A stretch of 25,853 bases of DNA from Lachnospiraceae bacterium UBA1759 (lineage in GTDB: Bacteria; Bacillota; Clostridia; Lachnospirales; Lachnospiraceae): positions 1 through 25,853 of the forward strand of contig DCHF01000044.1 in the NCBI GenBank assembly GCA_002315555.1. The letters run 5' to 3'. This document shows positions 1 through 7,938 of the stretch, piece by piece; position 1 is the first letter of the stretch; the number at the start of each line of letters is the position of its first letter. The translations under genes and the position numbers were made by a program. Below the pieces are notes generated by a model, which had not been told where the DNA came from, did no database searches, and saw only the letters and a list, made by a program, of their open reading frames with translations.

Positions 1-2
1 TG

Positions 3-254
3 CTTAGAAATCACAGAGGTCTGTCAATAGAGAGACGAATAAAAGCGGTCTACTGGTGGTGCTATCAGCACTCACCAGAGCCGCTTACCTCGTCTGAGTT
101 ATTAAAAGTGGTGCCCACTGATAAAAGCATCGCAGCGATCTATCAGAGGATGAATGAGAAAACTCGGTTGGAGAAAAGTCTCTCAATCTGGGGCGATGCC
201 GTGGTCTGGAATGAGCTCCACAGATCCACTCATTCATTCAATGATTGGGATTAA
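3..254 (+). CDS. C-terminal fragment of an IS256-related (IS1249-like) transposase
   Basis: An open frame enters from the left edge and ends at the TAA at 252-254, giving the last 83 residues of a larger protein. Visible blocks are NHRGLSIERRIKAVYWWCYQ near the start, then a leucine-containing segment ending in VPTD, and WGDAVVWNELH close to the C-terminus. I associate the RR-x-KA-x-x-WWCY block and the WG-(10 residues)-H ending with the variant zinc-binding IS256/IS1249 transposases; this is from memory of the family. The catalytic DDE core would lie upstream, outside the window. Whether the element is intact cannot be judged. The following minus-strand operon ends only 75 bp away, so the insertion sits at its 3' end. 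Confidence 0.6.
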   Translation, partial: LRNHRGLSIERRIKAVYWWCYQHSPEPLTSSELLKVVPTDKSIAAIYQRMNEKTRLEKSLSIWGDAVVWNELHRSTHSFNDWD

Positions 255-273
255 GGACCAACACGTTTTGTCC
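255..273. repeat. Imperfect palindrome after the transposase stop, probable IS end
   Basis: The 19 bp immediately after the transposase stop codon form an imperfect dyad (GGAC at 255-258 against GTCC at 270-273, with partial pairing inside). A position directly after the transposase gene fits an IS terminal inverted repeat or a short terminator. The left end is outside the window, so the pairing of terminal repeats and any target duplication cannot be checked. Confidence 0.35.
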
Positions 274-328
274 TATAAGCCGAACATTTGCTTTGGTGTA
301 AGCAATCACCGGAGTCATAAACTTTACT

Positions 329-1600
329 TTACTTTTCGATGCATACTTCCTTCTGCACGCGGCGGATATCCACGGCTCTGGAGTTGATCTTCTCATCGGT
401 CATCTGTGCTGCGGCAGCACCTGCTGCGTGACCCATGGCCATGCAGATACGCATAACACGGTAAGAAGCATGTGCGCGATGGTCACCGGAGATGCAGCGG
501 CCTGCAACGATCAGGTTATCAAGACCCTTCGGCAGGAATGCGCGGTACGGAATTTCGTACGGTTCCGGCTTGTGCGGGCAGCCATCGGTCTCGGCCTGGC
601 CTGCGCCGTCCGGATTGTGGATGTCGATGACGAACATGGCGTCTTCAACGACTGCATCATCGAAGCGCTTGCCGGCAAACAGATCCTCAGCGGTCATGGT
701 GTAATCGCCGCAGATTCTTCTGGATTCGCGAACACCGGTGGTGGTGCAGCTTCCGTTGACACGAACGTGCTCGAAGCCCGGAACATTGTTCTGCAGGAAA
801 GCCACGATCTGCTGAACCTGCATGCGGAGCTCGTATTCGGCATTGGAAAGGGACAGCGGATCCAGCGGATTTACGTGGTTCATCTGAGTTGCATTGACCA
901 TGCGTTCACCCGGGATGGCGGTTGCGTACAGACGGACGATGTTAACGGACGGCGGAAGCTCACCGCTTGCGCACGCCTTGTGGCAGAGGTCCAGATATTC
1001 CTTGCCGTTCGGAAGAACGGTGTAATGCTCCTCATGCTCGCAGAGAAGGCCGTAATCGTTTTCAATGCCGTCGATGGTAAACATGATGGAGACCGGCTGT
1101 ACCAGTCTGTCGCCTTCACGACCCATCTCAAATTCAGCCCCGGACAGAACGGACAGGTCACCGTCACCGGTACAATCCAGGAATGCGTCAGCGGTGAATT
1201 TCAGCTTTTCGCCGCGGAAATCGGCAAGGATGCTTTTGACGTCTCCGCCGTCCTTTTCCACTGCATTGACCTGAGTCTGCAGATAAAGATCCACGCCTGC
1301 TTCGTGCAGAAGCTGAGTTAGAACGACCTTGGCGGATTCTACCGGAGACATGTATTTGCAGTTCTCCGTGATGAGCTGCTCGATTTCACAGCCTACATTT
1401 TCATTTTCAACAGTTCCAAGGAACGGACGGACGTAAGAAGATGTCAGACCGCCGCCAACCACACCGTAGCGTTCAATGATGGCAATCTTTCTCTGAGGAA
1501 CATTTCCGTTTGCATTCTTGGCGCGTGCTGCACCGAGGGCAGCAGCGATGCCGGCAGGACCGGCACCGGCAATGACAATATCATAATTCAGTAATTTCAT
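329..1600 (-). CDS. FAD-dependent oxidoreductase (FAD_oxidored / PF12831-like)
   Basis: The product is a 423-aa soluble flavoprotein. The N-terminus has a Rossmann dinucleotide-binding motif, GAGPAGIAAA, at about residues 12-21, followed by an acidic end of beta-2 (IIERYG). A DCTGDGDLSVLSGAEF block lies in the middle, and a second FAD-contacting block, VAGRCISGDHRAHASYRVMR, lies near the C-terminus. This three-part layout is typical of the PF12831 family, whose members act on varied and mostly unknown substrates. No membrane segments or signal peptide are seen. The ATG is preceded by GGAG at a good distance. It lies 31 bp downstream of the amidohydrolase gene and is probably co-transcribed with it. 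The substrate is unknown; pairing with an amidohydrolase suggests catabolism of a small cyclic or amide compound. Confidence 0.85.
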   Translation of the reverse strand: MKLLNYDIVIAGAGPAGIAAALGAARAKNANGNVPQRKIAIIERYGVVGGGLTSSYVRPFLGTVENENVGCEIEQLITENCKYMSPVESAKVVLTQLLHEAGVDLYLQTQVNAVEKDGGDVKSILADFRGEKLKFTADAFLDCTGDGDLSVLSGAEFEMGREGDRLVQPVSIMFTIDGIENDYGLLCEHEEHYTVLPNGKEYLDLCHKACASGELPPSVNIVRLYATAIPGERMVNATQMNHVNPLDPLSLSNAEYELRMQVQQIVAFLQNNVPGFEHVRVNGSCTTTGVRESRRICGDYTMTAEDLFAGKRFDDAVVEDAMFVIDIHNPDGAGQAETDGCPHKPEPYEIPYRAFLPKGLDNLIVAGRCISGDHRAHASYRVMRICMAMGHAAGAAAAQMTDEKINSRAVDIRRVQKEVCIEK

Positions 1601-1631
1601 GATGATTCTCCATTATGAACTGGATTTACGG

Positions 1632-2777
1632 TCAGCCTACCAGCTTTTTACCATCCACGATGACAGCCTTCACATTCGTGTTGGATACCATGGGATCGCC
1701 GTCGGTCAGGACAATGTCTGCGTCCTTTCCGGCCGCCAGAGAACCGACGCGCGCGTCGATGCCCAGATGCTTTGCCGGGTTGATGGTGATGGCCTGCAGC
1801 GCTTTGAAGGGATCCATGCCGGCCTTGACGGCAAGTCCTGCGCAGAGCGGGAGGTACTGCTCCGGAATGACCGGAGCGTCAGTGATGATGGAGACCTGAA
1901 GACCGGCGTCTGCGAGAACGCCCGGGGTGGTCCAGGACTTATTGAGAAGCTCCAGCTTGGAAGCGTTCGTGAGGGTGGGACCGACAGCCACCGGAACGCC
2001 GGCGCGCTTTAATTCGTCCACGATCAGATGACCTTCGGTAACGTGCTCCAGCGTGATTTTAACGTCAAATTCCTTTGCAATACGAAGGGCGGTCAGAATG
2101 TCGTCCGCACGGTGTGCGTGGGCCTTTAAGGGGATTTCACGCTTCAGGACGGGAATCAGCGCTTCTTTCTTCATGTCGAAAGCGGGCTGCTTTGTTACAT
2201 CGCCGGCGGCAGCTTCCTTGCGGAGCATGTAATCCTTTGCGGTAAACAGCGCCTCGCGCAGCTTGGCCGCGGTGGTCATACGGGCGGAGTCGCACTTGTC
2301 CTTGTAGCAGCGCTTCGGGTTCTCGCCGAACGCGCATTTCATGGCAACCGCCGGGTCGATGACCAGATCATCCACGCAGTTTCCGTACAGCTTGGCGGCG
2401 ATGAAGGTGCCGCCGAGAACATTGGCGGAGCCGGGGCCGGTGCCGACGGTCGTAACGCCGCCCTCCAAGGCCATGGGGATCGCCGCGTCCTGCGGATAGT
2501 AGCTGTCCAGACCGCGGAGCTGCGGGCAGCAGATATCGTTCATTTCGTTATAATCGAAGGTACCGCCGGTGGGACCGCCCCAGTCGTCCAGGCCGATGTG
2601 GCTGTGCGCATCGACAAATCCCGGCCAGGCCGCGAGACCTTCCGCGTCGATGACCTCCTCGCCCGTTGCGTCGATGGTACCGCCCACCTGCACGAGCTTG
2701 CCGTCCTTCACGAGGATGTCGCCTTTGTAAGCTTTCTCATGGATCGCATCATGGATCATTGCATTCTTGATTAACAT
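1632..2777 (-). CDS. Amidohydrolase-superfamily metal-dependent hydrolase
   Basis: This 381-aa protein has the amidohydrolase fold signature. A short N-terminal beta domain leads to the metal motif DAHSHIG (His58, His60). Further candidate ligands follow: HAH (220-222), LEHVTEGH (His245, His250) and an ITDAP segment with Asp300. The C-terminal strand block, NPAKHLGIDARVGSLAAGKD followed by ADIVLTDGDP, is typical of imidazolonepropionase-like and related amidohydrolases. No signal peptide is visible, so a cytoplasmic location is expected. A GAGG ribosome binding site precedes the ATG. The gene sits between the MATE exporter (63 bp upstream) and the FAD oxidoreductase (31 bp downstream), so the three probably work on a common substrate. 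The substrate cannot be read from the sequence; imidazolonepropionase itself is unlikely because no other hut genes are present. Confidence 0.85.
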   Translation of the reverse strand: MLIKNAMIHDAIHEKAYKGDILVKDGKLVQVGGTIDATGEEVIDAEGLAAWPGFVDAHSHIGLDDWGGPTGGTFDYNEMNDICCPQLRGLDSYYPQDAAIPMALEGGVTTVGTGPGSANVLGGTFIAAKLYGNCVDDLVIDPAVAMKCAFGENPKRCYKDKCDSARMTTAAKLREALFTAKDYMLRKEAAAGDVTKQPAFDMKKEALIPVLKREIPLKAHAHRADDILTALRIAKEFDVKITLEHVTEGHLIVDELKRAGVPVAVGPTLTNASKLELLNKSWTTPGVLADAGLQVSIITDAPVIPEQYLPLCAGLAVKAGMDPFKALQAITINPAKHLGIDARVGSLAAGKDADIVLTDGDPMVSNTNVKAVIVDGKKLVG

Positions 2778-2840
2778 AGTTCACCTCTTATATTTTCTTT
2801 GATTTCTCAATAATACCGCATCCCTGCCGGAACGAGGGAA

Positions 2841-4205
2841 TCAGCCTTCCTCCGCGGTTCGCGTCAGCTTCCTCATCCAGTTGAATTTATTGACCTTGAC
2901 CACCGCAACGAAGCACTTCAGGATCTGGTCGATCTTCAAAATGAAGAAGATGACCCACGCCGGCGCGCCGTAATGCAGGGCGATCAGTCCGCCCGGGATC
3001 ATGACCAGGAAGACGAAGAAGGAGTCGTTCTTCAGAACGAAGCTCGTGTCACCGCCGGATTTCACCAGGCCGGAAAGAGTCGTGGCCTGCCAGCAGGTGC
3101 CGATGAACGTGAAGAACAGGACGTTAAAGAATTCGCGGCAATGCTGCAGGGATTCTTCGCTGACATCGTACAGGGACATGAAGGGCTCATGGAAGATGTA
3201 CATGATTGCGCTGGCGGTCAGGCCGACCGCAAGGAAAATGACTTCCGCGGTCTTCGCGTATTCCTTCATCTTTTTGAACTCGCCGGCACCGACCGTTTTG
3301 GAAGTGATGATGCCGAGCGCTCCGGAAAGACCGAATACAAAGACGCGGAGGAAGCCTTCCAGCTGATCCGTGATGGACGAGGCCGTAACGGCTGCCGCGG
3401 AAAGATGGCCCATGACATAGGCGTTATAGACCAGGTTGACGGCCCATACCATCTGGCCGCCCACGACCGGTGCACCGTTTTTTACAAAATCGCTGCGAAG
3501 CTCCGGCGCCTGAACGAACATATCGGAAAGCTTCATGCCGAGGCGTCTGTCGATCTTAAAGACGAAGACCGCGGCAATCAGGAATTCGACGATCCGGGAG
3601 ATCAGGGTGGCAAGGCCGGCGCCGGTTGCACCCATTGCCGGAATGCCGGGCGCACCGAAGATGAACATGTAGTTCAGGCCGATGTTCACGAACAGGGCGA
3701 TGAAGGAGATCCAGAATCCAAGCCGCGCATTCTCCACGGATTTCATCGACGTGATCAGAAGCTGCGACGCACAGAAGAAGGGATAGGAGAGCGCGACAAA
3801 GACGACGTAGCCCACGGCGGTCTCCACGACGGCGGTATCATCGGTCAGAAGACCGGTGAAGAAGCGCGGCGCAAGGGCGATCACGATGCCCATGACCGCG
3901 CCGACGTAGAAGGACCAGCGGATACCCATGGCGGAGATCCGTTTGACGCTGTCCTTGTCCTTGGCACCCCAGTACTGGGCACTCAGGATCAGCATGGCGG
4001 CATCGATGCCGAACACGAACATCTGCAGAATGGTCTGAAAACGTTCGCCCATATAAACGCCGGAAACGGCCAGGTCTCCCAGCTTTCCGACCATCAGATG
4101 GTCCGCGAAATTGACGGCGTAGGAGATCATGCCCTGGAGGACGATGGGAATCGTCAGGGCGATGAGGGTCTTGTAAAAGGAACGGTCTCTTGTCATAATG
4201 CGCAT
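2841..4205 (-). CDS. MATE-family multidrug/toxin efflux transporter
   Basis: This is a hydrophobic protein of about 454 aa with roughly twelve predicted membrane segments. The N-terminal pattern, with IALTIPIVLQGMISYAVNFA followed by DHLMVGKLGD, is characteristic of MATE transporters, which export cationic compounds in exchange for H+ or Na+. A second, similar half begins near the SDFVKNGAPVVGGQMVWAVN block, as expected from the internal duplication of the family. Two ATG codons compete for the start. The AAAGGA motif at 4216-4221 lies only one base from the ATG at 4212-4214 but 10 bases from the ATG at 4203-4205, so the latter is preferred here. It is the first gene of a minus-strand group and has its own promoter at 4278-4306. 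The substrate is unknown. Confidence 0.9.
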   Translation of the reverse strand: MRIMTRDRSFYKTLIALTIPIVLQGMISYAVNFADHLMVGKLGDLAVSGVYMGERFQTILQMFVFGIDAAMLILSAQYWGAKDKDSVKRISAMGIRWSFYVGAVMGIVIALAPRFFTGLLTDDTAVVETAVGYVVFVALSYPFFCASQLLITSMKSVENARLGFWISFIALFVNIGLNYMFIFGAPGIPAMGATGAGLATLISRIVEFLIAAVFVFKIDRRLGMKLSDMFVQAPELRSDFVKNGAPVVGGQMVWAVNLVYNAYVMGHLSAAAVTASSITDQLEGFLRVFVFGLSGALGIITSKTVGAGEFKKMKEYAKTAEVIFLAVGLTASAIMYIFHEPFMSLYDVSEESLQHCREFFNVLFFTFIGTCWQATTLSGLVKSGGDTSFVLKNDSFFVFLVMIPGGLIALHYGAPAWVIFFILKIDQILKCFVAVVKVNKFNWMRKLTRTAEEG

Positions 4206-4277
4206 TGCTGTCATGTCCTTTCATCGGAAGCGGTGCTTGATGGCGCTTCCGGACTCCGGCACAAACGTACCAAGGTC

Positions 4278-4306
4278 AGTATAATACCATCAATGGGGCA
4301 GTTCAA
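4278..4306 (-). promoter_or_regulatory. Predicted sigma-70-type promoter for the MATE/amidohydrolase/oxidoreductase group
   Basis: On the minus strand, TTGAAC (4301-4306) and TATACT (4278-4283) are separated by exactly 17 bp. It lies about 70 bp upstream of the MATE start and faces away from the divergent promoter at 4390-4418. Confidence 0.65.
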
Positions 4307-4389
4307 GACAAAAAAGCGGCGATTCGGAGGAGGCACGGAAAGTGAATGGTTTTCTACGAAAAGGAGCGGAAAACACACCGAAAGAACGG

Positions 4390-4418
4390 TGGACTTTTTC
4401 AGGCGGAAAAGCTACAAT
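4390..4418 (+). promoter_or_regulatory. Predicted promoter for the HD-domain and GH2 genes
   Basis: TGGACT (4390-4395) and TACAAT (4413-4418) are spaced by 17 bp, about 33 bp upstream of the HD gene start. A short dyad (AATGA/TCATT, 4416-4431) overlaps the -10 box and the predicted transcription start, and could be an operator. Confidence 0.5.
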
Positions 4419-4451
4419 GACAGTGATCATTGAGAGTTGTGAGGTGGAAAA

Positions 4452-4940
4452 ATGAATCATAACAGATTGCTTGAAGAAATGTTCCGCTATGAGGCGGGCG
4501 TACCGGGAAGGCTTCAGCATTTACTGAAGGTCCACGCGTTTTCAAAGCTGATCGGCGAGGAAGAAGGCCTGGACGAGGAGACGCTGGCCACACTGGAGGC
4601 GGCGAGCATCGTCCATGACATTGGCATCAGGCCGTCCATGGAAAAGTACGGCTCCGGCGCGGGCCCGCTGCAGGAAAAGGAAGGGGCGCCGGCGGCTTAC
4701 GAAATGCTGACGCGTCTCGGCTACGGTGAAAAGCGCGCAGAGCGCGTCTCCTATCTGGTCGGCCATCATCACACCTATTCGGACATCGACGGCCCGGATT
4801 ATCAGATCCTCGTGGAGGCGGACTTCCTGGTCAACTTGTATGAGAACGGAGACGGGAAGGAAGAGGCTCTCTCTGTTCGCGAGCGGATCTTCCGCACGGA
4901 GACCGGCAAGCGGATATTGAATGATATGTTTGAATTATAA
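4452..4940 (+). CDS. HD-domain phosphohydrolase
   Basis: This small 162-aa cytoplasmic protein has the metal-binding HD signature. His23 or His28 lies in the first helices, His55-Asp56 in the sequence SIVHDIG, a His cluster GHHHTY at 104-109, and Asp124 in EADFLV. Families with this arrangement hydrolyse phosphate esters of nucleotides or related small molecules using a divalent metal; the actual substrate is not evident. A GAGGTGG ribosome binding site precedes the ATG. The stop codon lies inside a 19-bp tandem duplication, and the GH2 gene begins about 30 bp later, so the two are probably co-transcribed. No functional link to sugar degradation is obvious. Confidence 0.8.
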   Translation: MNHNRLLEEMFRYEAGVPGRLQHLLKVHAFSKLIGEEEGLDEETLATLEAASIVHDIGIRPSMEKYGSGAGPLQEKEGAPAAYEMLTRLGYGEKRAERVSYLVGHHHTYSDIDGPDYQILVEADFLVNLYENGDGKEEALSVRERIFRTETGKRILNDMFEL

Positions 4941-4958
4941 TGATATGTTTGAATTGTA
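4921..4958 (+). repeat. 19-bp tandem duplication across the HD gene stop codon
   Basis: Copies at 4921-4939 and 4940-4958 begin ATGATATGTTTGAATT and match at 18 of 19 positions. The first copy encodes the end of the HD protein (Met-Phe-Glu-Leu-stop). The second lies in the leader of the GH2 gene just before its ribosome binding site and supplies a spurious upstream ATG at 4940. Confidence 0.9.
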
Positions 4959-4964
4959 AGGAGG
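4958..4964 (+). promoter_or_regulatory. Ribosome binding site fixing the GH2 start
   Basis: AAGGAGG lies 5 bases before the ATG at 4970. The in-frame ATG at 4940 has no such site and falls within the duplicated 19-bp unit, so translation should begin at 4970. Confidence 0.85.
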
Positions 4965-4969
4965 AAAAC

Positions 4970-6748
4970 ATGGCTGAGATCTTACGAAGTGAGTTCCCGC
5001 GTCCGGATTTTGAACGCGAAAACTGGATGTGTCTGAACGGAAAATGGGACTTTTCTTTTGACGAGCCGGTCTTTGACAAAAAGATCGTCGTACCGTTTGT
5101 TTATGAAGCACCGCTGTCCGGCATCGGCGTCAGCGATTTCCATAACACGGTCTGGTACCGGAAGAAGATCGAGTTCCCGGAAAGCATGGAGGGAAAACGG
5201 ATCTTCCTGCATTTCGGCGCGGTGGACTACGAAGCAACGGTCTATGTGAATGACCGCCAGTTGATCCGTCACACCGGCGGTCAGGTCGGCTTCTCCGCGG
5301 ATATTACCGGGGCAGTGAAGTTCGGAAAGAAGAATACGATCATCGTCCGGGCGTTCGATGACCCCGCGGACCGCGAAATGCCCCGCGGCAAGCAGTACTG
5401 GGAGGAGAGATCCGCAAGCATTTTCTACACGAGAACCACCGGTATCTGGCAGTCGGTCTGGGTGGAAGCCGTTGAAGAGACGCACGTGAAAAATGTGCTG
5501 GTGACCCCGTTGTACGATGACCTCGCGGTCAAGCTCGAGTACGAACTTACATGTCCCTTCGTTCCGTTCCCGGGACAGAAGTCCAGGTGTGCCTTCGCGG
5601 TCGATGTCCTGTTGAACGGTAAGAAGATCGCTTCGGAAAAGGCGGTTCCGGAATGCTGCAACCGCGGTACGCTGACCGTTTCCTTAAAGGAAGCGCTGGA
5701 AGGCCTGACCGAAGAGGAATACAGCTGGAGCCCCGAGCATCCGGTCTTATTCACGCTCGAGTACAAGGCGTATGAAGGCCGCAGAATCACGGACCGCGTG
5801 CATTCCTACTTCGGTATGCGCAAGGTCTCCATCGACAGCGGAAAGTTCTGCTTAAACAACAAGCCGTATTTCCAGAAACTGGTGCTGGACCAGGGCTATT
5901 GGCCGGAAAGCATTTTGTCCGGTCCGTCCGATGATGCTTACATTTTTGATATTCAGGCCATGAAGGACATGGGCTTCAACGGTGTCCGCAAGCATCAGAA
6001 GGTCGAGGATCCGCGTTATCTGTATCAGGCGGACCGCATGGGCTTTTTGGTTTGGGGCGAGATCGGAAACTCCTATGTTTTTTCCAAGCTTTCCGCGACC
6101 CGCCTTTATTCCGAGTGGATGGAAAACTTCTTTCAGAACTACAATCATCCGTCCATCGTCTGCTGGACGCCCATCAATGAATCCTGGGGCGTCTGGGAGT
6201 GCAGGGACGATGTCATGCAGCAGCACAAGATCAAGGCGGCGTATGAGCTGACCAAGTCGCTCGAGCCGATGCGCCCCGTCATCGACAATGACGGCTGGGA
6301 GCATGTCACCGGTGACCTTTTCACGATCCATGATTACGAGAAGGACGGCGATAAGATCGAAGCGATGTATATGGATGTGGATAATATCCCGACCTGTGAT
6401 CCGCAGGGCCCCGGCCGCGTACTGATGGTCGGCGGTATGAAGTATGAGGATCAGCCGGTCATCATCACCGAGTACGGCGGCATGCACATGATGCTTCCCG
6501 GTGAGCTCGGCGACGCGTCCAAGCGTGACGGCAGCTGGGGTTACTCCAAGGATGATTCTCCGGAAGCCTTCCTCAAGCATTACGACGAGATCACGACGGC
6601 TTTCTGCAAGAGCCCCGCGGTCCAGGGCTTCTGCTATACCCAGGTTACGGATGTTGAGCAGGAACAGAACGGTCTCCTGTTCTATGACCGCAGTTATAAG
6701 TTCGAACCTGCGGCCATGAAGGCGATCAATGACAAATTCGGTTATTGA
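4970..6748 (+). CDS. Glycoside hydrolase family 2 (beta-galactosidase/beta-glucuronidase-like)
   Basis: The 592-aa product has the GH2 domain order. An N-terminal jelly-roll sugar-binding domain covers roughly residues 10-170 (ENWMCLNGKWDFSFDEPV; HFGAVDYEATVYVND). An immunoglobulin-like domain covers about 175-290, and a TIM barrel runs to the end. The general acid/base is Glu404 in TPINESWG and the nucleophile is Glu501 in IITEYGG, which matches the retaining mechanism of the family. No signal peptide is present, so it should act on imported oligosaccharides or glycosides in the cytoplasm. It is shorter than LacZ and closer in size to the compact GH2 enzymes of gut bacteria. The sugar preference cannot be assigned from these motifs. 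It follows the HD gene and precedes a sugar isomerase-type protein that has its own promoter. Confidence 0.92.
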   Translation: MAEILRSEFPRPDFERENWMCLNGKWDFSFDEPVFDKKIVVPFVYEAPLSGIGVSDFHNTVWYRKKIEFPESMEGKRIFLHFGAVDYEATVYVNDRQLIRHTGGQVGFSADITGAVKFGKKNTIIVRAFDDPADREMPRGKQYWEERSASIFYTRTTGIWQSVWVEAVEETHVKNVLVTPLYDDLAVKLEYELTCPFVPFPGQKSRCAFAVDVLLNGKKIASEKAVPECCNRGTLTVSLKEALEGLTEEEYSWSPEHPVLFTLEYKAYEGRRITDRVHSYFGMRKVSIDSGKFCLNNKPYFQKLVLDQGYWPESILSGPSDDAYIFDIQAMKDMGFNGVRKHQKVEDPRYLYQADRMGFLVWGEIGNSYVFSKLSATRLYSEWMENFFQNYNHPSIVCWTPINESWGVWECRDDVMQQHKIKAAYELTKSLEPMRPVIDNDGWEHVTGDLFTIHDYEKDGDKIEAMYMDVDNIPTCDPQGPGRVLMVGGMKYEDQPVIITEYGGMHMMLPGELGDASKRDGSWGYSKDDSPEAFLKHYDEITTAFCKSPAVQGFCYTQVTDVEQEQNGLLFYDRSYKFEPAAMKAINDKFGY

Positions 6749-6773
6749 GAAATCGTTCCGAAGGGATTATAAT
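6745..6773 (+). promoter_or_regulatory. Predicted promoter for the sugar isomerase-like gene, overlapping the GH2 stop codon
   Basis: TTGAGA (6745-6750) and a perfect TATAAT (6768-6773) are separated by 17 bp. The -35 box overlaps the GH2 stop codon (6746-6748), so the next gene can be expressed independently or by read-through. Confidence 0.7.
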
Positions 6774-6807
6774 AAACATATAAAACAAAGAAAGAGAGAA
6801 TGTTTTC

Positions 6808-7731
6808 ATGAAGATGGGTTTTATTACCTCCATTCTGGAGACTTGGAACTATGAAGAAATGATGGATACCGCAGCCGGGCTGGGCTTCAAGTGTGTTGAA
6901 GTGGCATGCTGGCCGGGCGGCGGTGAGAGCGAGCGCCGTTATGCGGGCACCTGCCACATCGACTGCGACAAGGTCCTTTCCGACGATGCTTACGCAGCCC
7001 ATGTCAAGGCTTACGCGGAGGAAAAGGGTGTGGAGATCTCTTCTCTGGCATTCTATCCGAATAACATGGACGGCGATCTTGAAAAGAGAGCGGCTGCCAA
7101 TGCGCATCTGATGACCGTCATCAAGGCTTCCGCGAAGCTGGGCGTCAATATGGTAACGACCTTCATCGGCCGTGATCAGGAGAAATCCCTGGAAGACAAC
7201 TTTGCTATTCTGAAGGACGTTTGGACTCCCATCCTGGACCTCGCAAAGGAACTGGGTGTCAAGGTCGCGATCGAAAACTGCCCGATGCTCTTTGGCCGTG
7301 ATCAGTGGCCGGGCGGACAGAATATCATGACGACCCCCAGAAACTGGCGCAAGGTGTTCGAGATCCTGCCGTATGAGAATCTCGGCATCAACTATGACCC
7401 GTCTCATTTTGTTTGGCAGATGATCGACTATATCAAGCCCATTTACGAGTTCAAGGACAAGATCTTCCATGTTCACTACAAGGATATCAAGGTCTACGGC
7501 GACAAGCTGAATGATGTGGGCATCATGGCATATCCGCTGGAGTTCATGGCACCGAAGCTTCCGGGCCTGGGCGATGTGGACTGGGGCAAATATGTTTCCG
7601 CGCTGACCGACATCGGATACGATGGATTCACCTGCATCGAGGTCGAGGATCGTGCGTTTGAAAGCTCAAAGGAAAAAGTACTGGATTCGCTGAAGCTGTC
7701 AAAGAAATATATGGATCAGTTCGTGATCTGA
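6808..7731 (+). CDS. Sugar phosphate isomerase/epimerase-type TIM-barrel protein
   Basis: This 307-aa protein belongs to the AP-endonuclease-2/xylose-isomerase-like barrel superfamily. Likely divalent-metal ligands are in order: Glu156 in VAIENCP, Asp197/His200 in NYDPSH, His221/His223 in FHVHYKD, and Glu278/Glu280 in CIEVED near the C-terminus. Such proteins isomerise or epimerise sugars, keto-sugars or inositol derivatives. The GLGDVDWGKYVSAL segment late in the barrel is common in this group. The ribosome binding site is purine-rich rather than canonical. The gene is 59 bp downstream of the GH2 gene and ends 9 bp before a strong terminator. A role in the metabolism of the glycosidase product is a reasonable inference, but the substrate is unknown. 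Confidence 0.85.
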   Translation: MKMGFITSILETWNYEEMMDTAAGLGFKCVEVACWPGGGESERRYAGTCHIDCDKVLSDDAYAAHVKAYAEEKGVEISSLAFYPNNMDGDLEKRAAANAHLMTVIKASAKLGVNMVTTFIGRDQEKSLEDNFAILKDVWTPILDLAKELGVKVAIENCPMLFGRDQWPGGQNIMTTPRNWRKVFEILPYENLGINYDPSHFVWQMIDYIKPIYEFKDKIFHVHYKDIKVYGDKLNDVGIMAYPLEFMAPKLPGLGDVDWGKYVSALTDIGYDGFTCIEVEDRAFESSKEKVLDSLKLSKKYMDQFVI

Positions 7732-7740
7732 ATATCGTGA

Positions 7741-7789
7741 ATAAAAGAGCACCGGCCATGCTTCCATGCGCCGGTGCTCTTTTATTTTC
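7741..7789 (+). terminator. Strong Rho-independent terminator
   Basis: A perfect 16-bp stem (7741-7756 with 7770-7785; core GAGCACCGGC/GCCGGTGCTC) has a 13-nt loop that can itself pair CATG with CATG. Flanking A and T runs make it usable in both directions. It closes the HD/GH2/isomerase group. Confidence 0.95.
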
Positions 7790-7792
7790 CCC

Positions 7793-7820
7793 TTGCATTT
7801 CTCCCTTTCGGTACTATAAT
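7793..7820 (+). promoter_or_regulatory. Predicted promoter for the cation antiporter gene
   Basis: A perfect TATAAT (7815-7820) is preceded at 16 bp by TTGCAT (7793-7798), a weak -35. The leader to the gene is about 110 nt; I see no clear regulatory structure in it. Confidence 0.5.
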
Positions 7821-7938
7821 GTAGTTGATTTAAAACGCATGCTACTACAGCAGGCCGAATCGACAGGTCCACAGCCCTGAACCGATGCCTCTTTCACACC
7901 GCTGCAAAACACGCAGAAAAATGAAAGAAGGCAATCCA

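Noticed and set aside
428..1321. 297-codon plus-strand open frame opposite the FAD oxidoreductase
   Set aside because: No ribosome binding site or family motif; the opposite strand has all FAD-binding motifs.
1632..2777. Assignment as imidazolonepropionase (hutI)
   Set aside because: Only general amidohydrolase motifs are shared and no histidine-degradation genes are nearby.
2973..4433. 486-codon plus-strand open frame opposite the MATE gene
   Set aside because: It is rich in Asp, His, Glu and Gly without any recognisable domain, and lies antisense to a clear MATE transporter; a shadow frame caused by GC-rich codon bias.
5852..6580. 242-codon minus-strand open frame opposite the GH2 gene
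   Set aside because: No motif and no start signal; the GH2 catalytic region is on the other strand.
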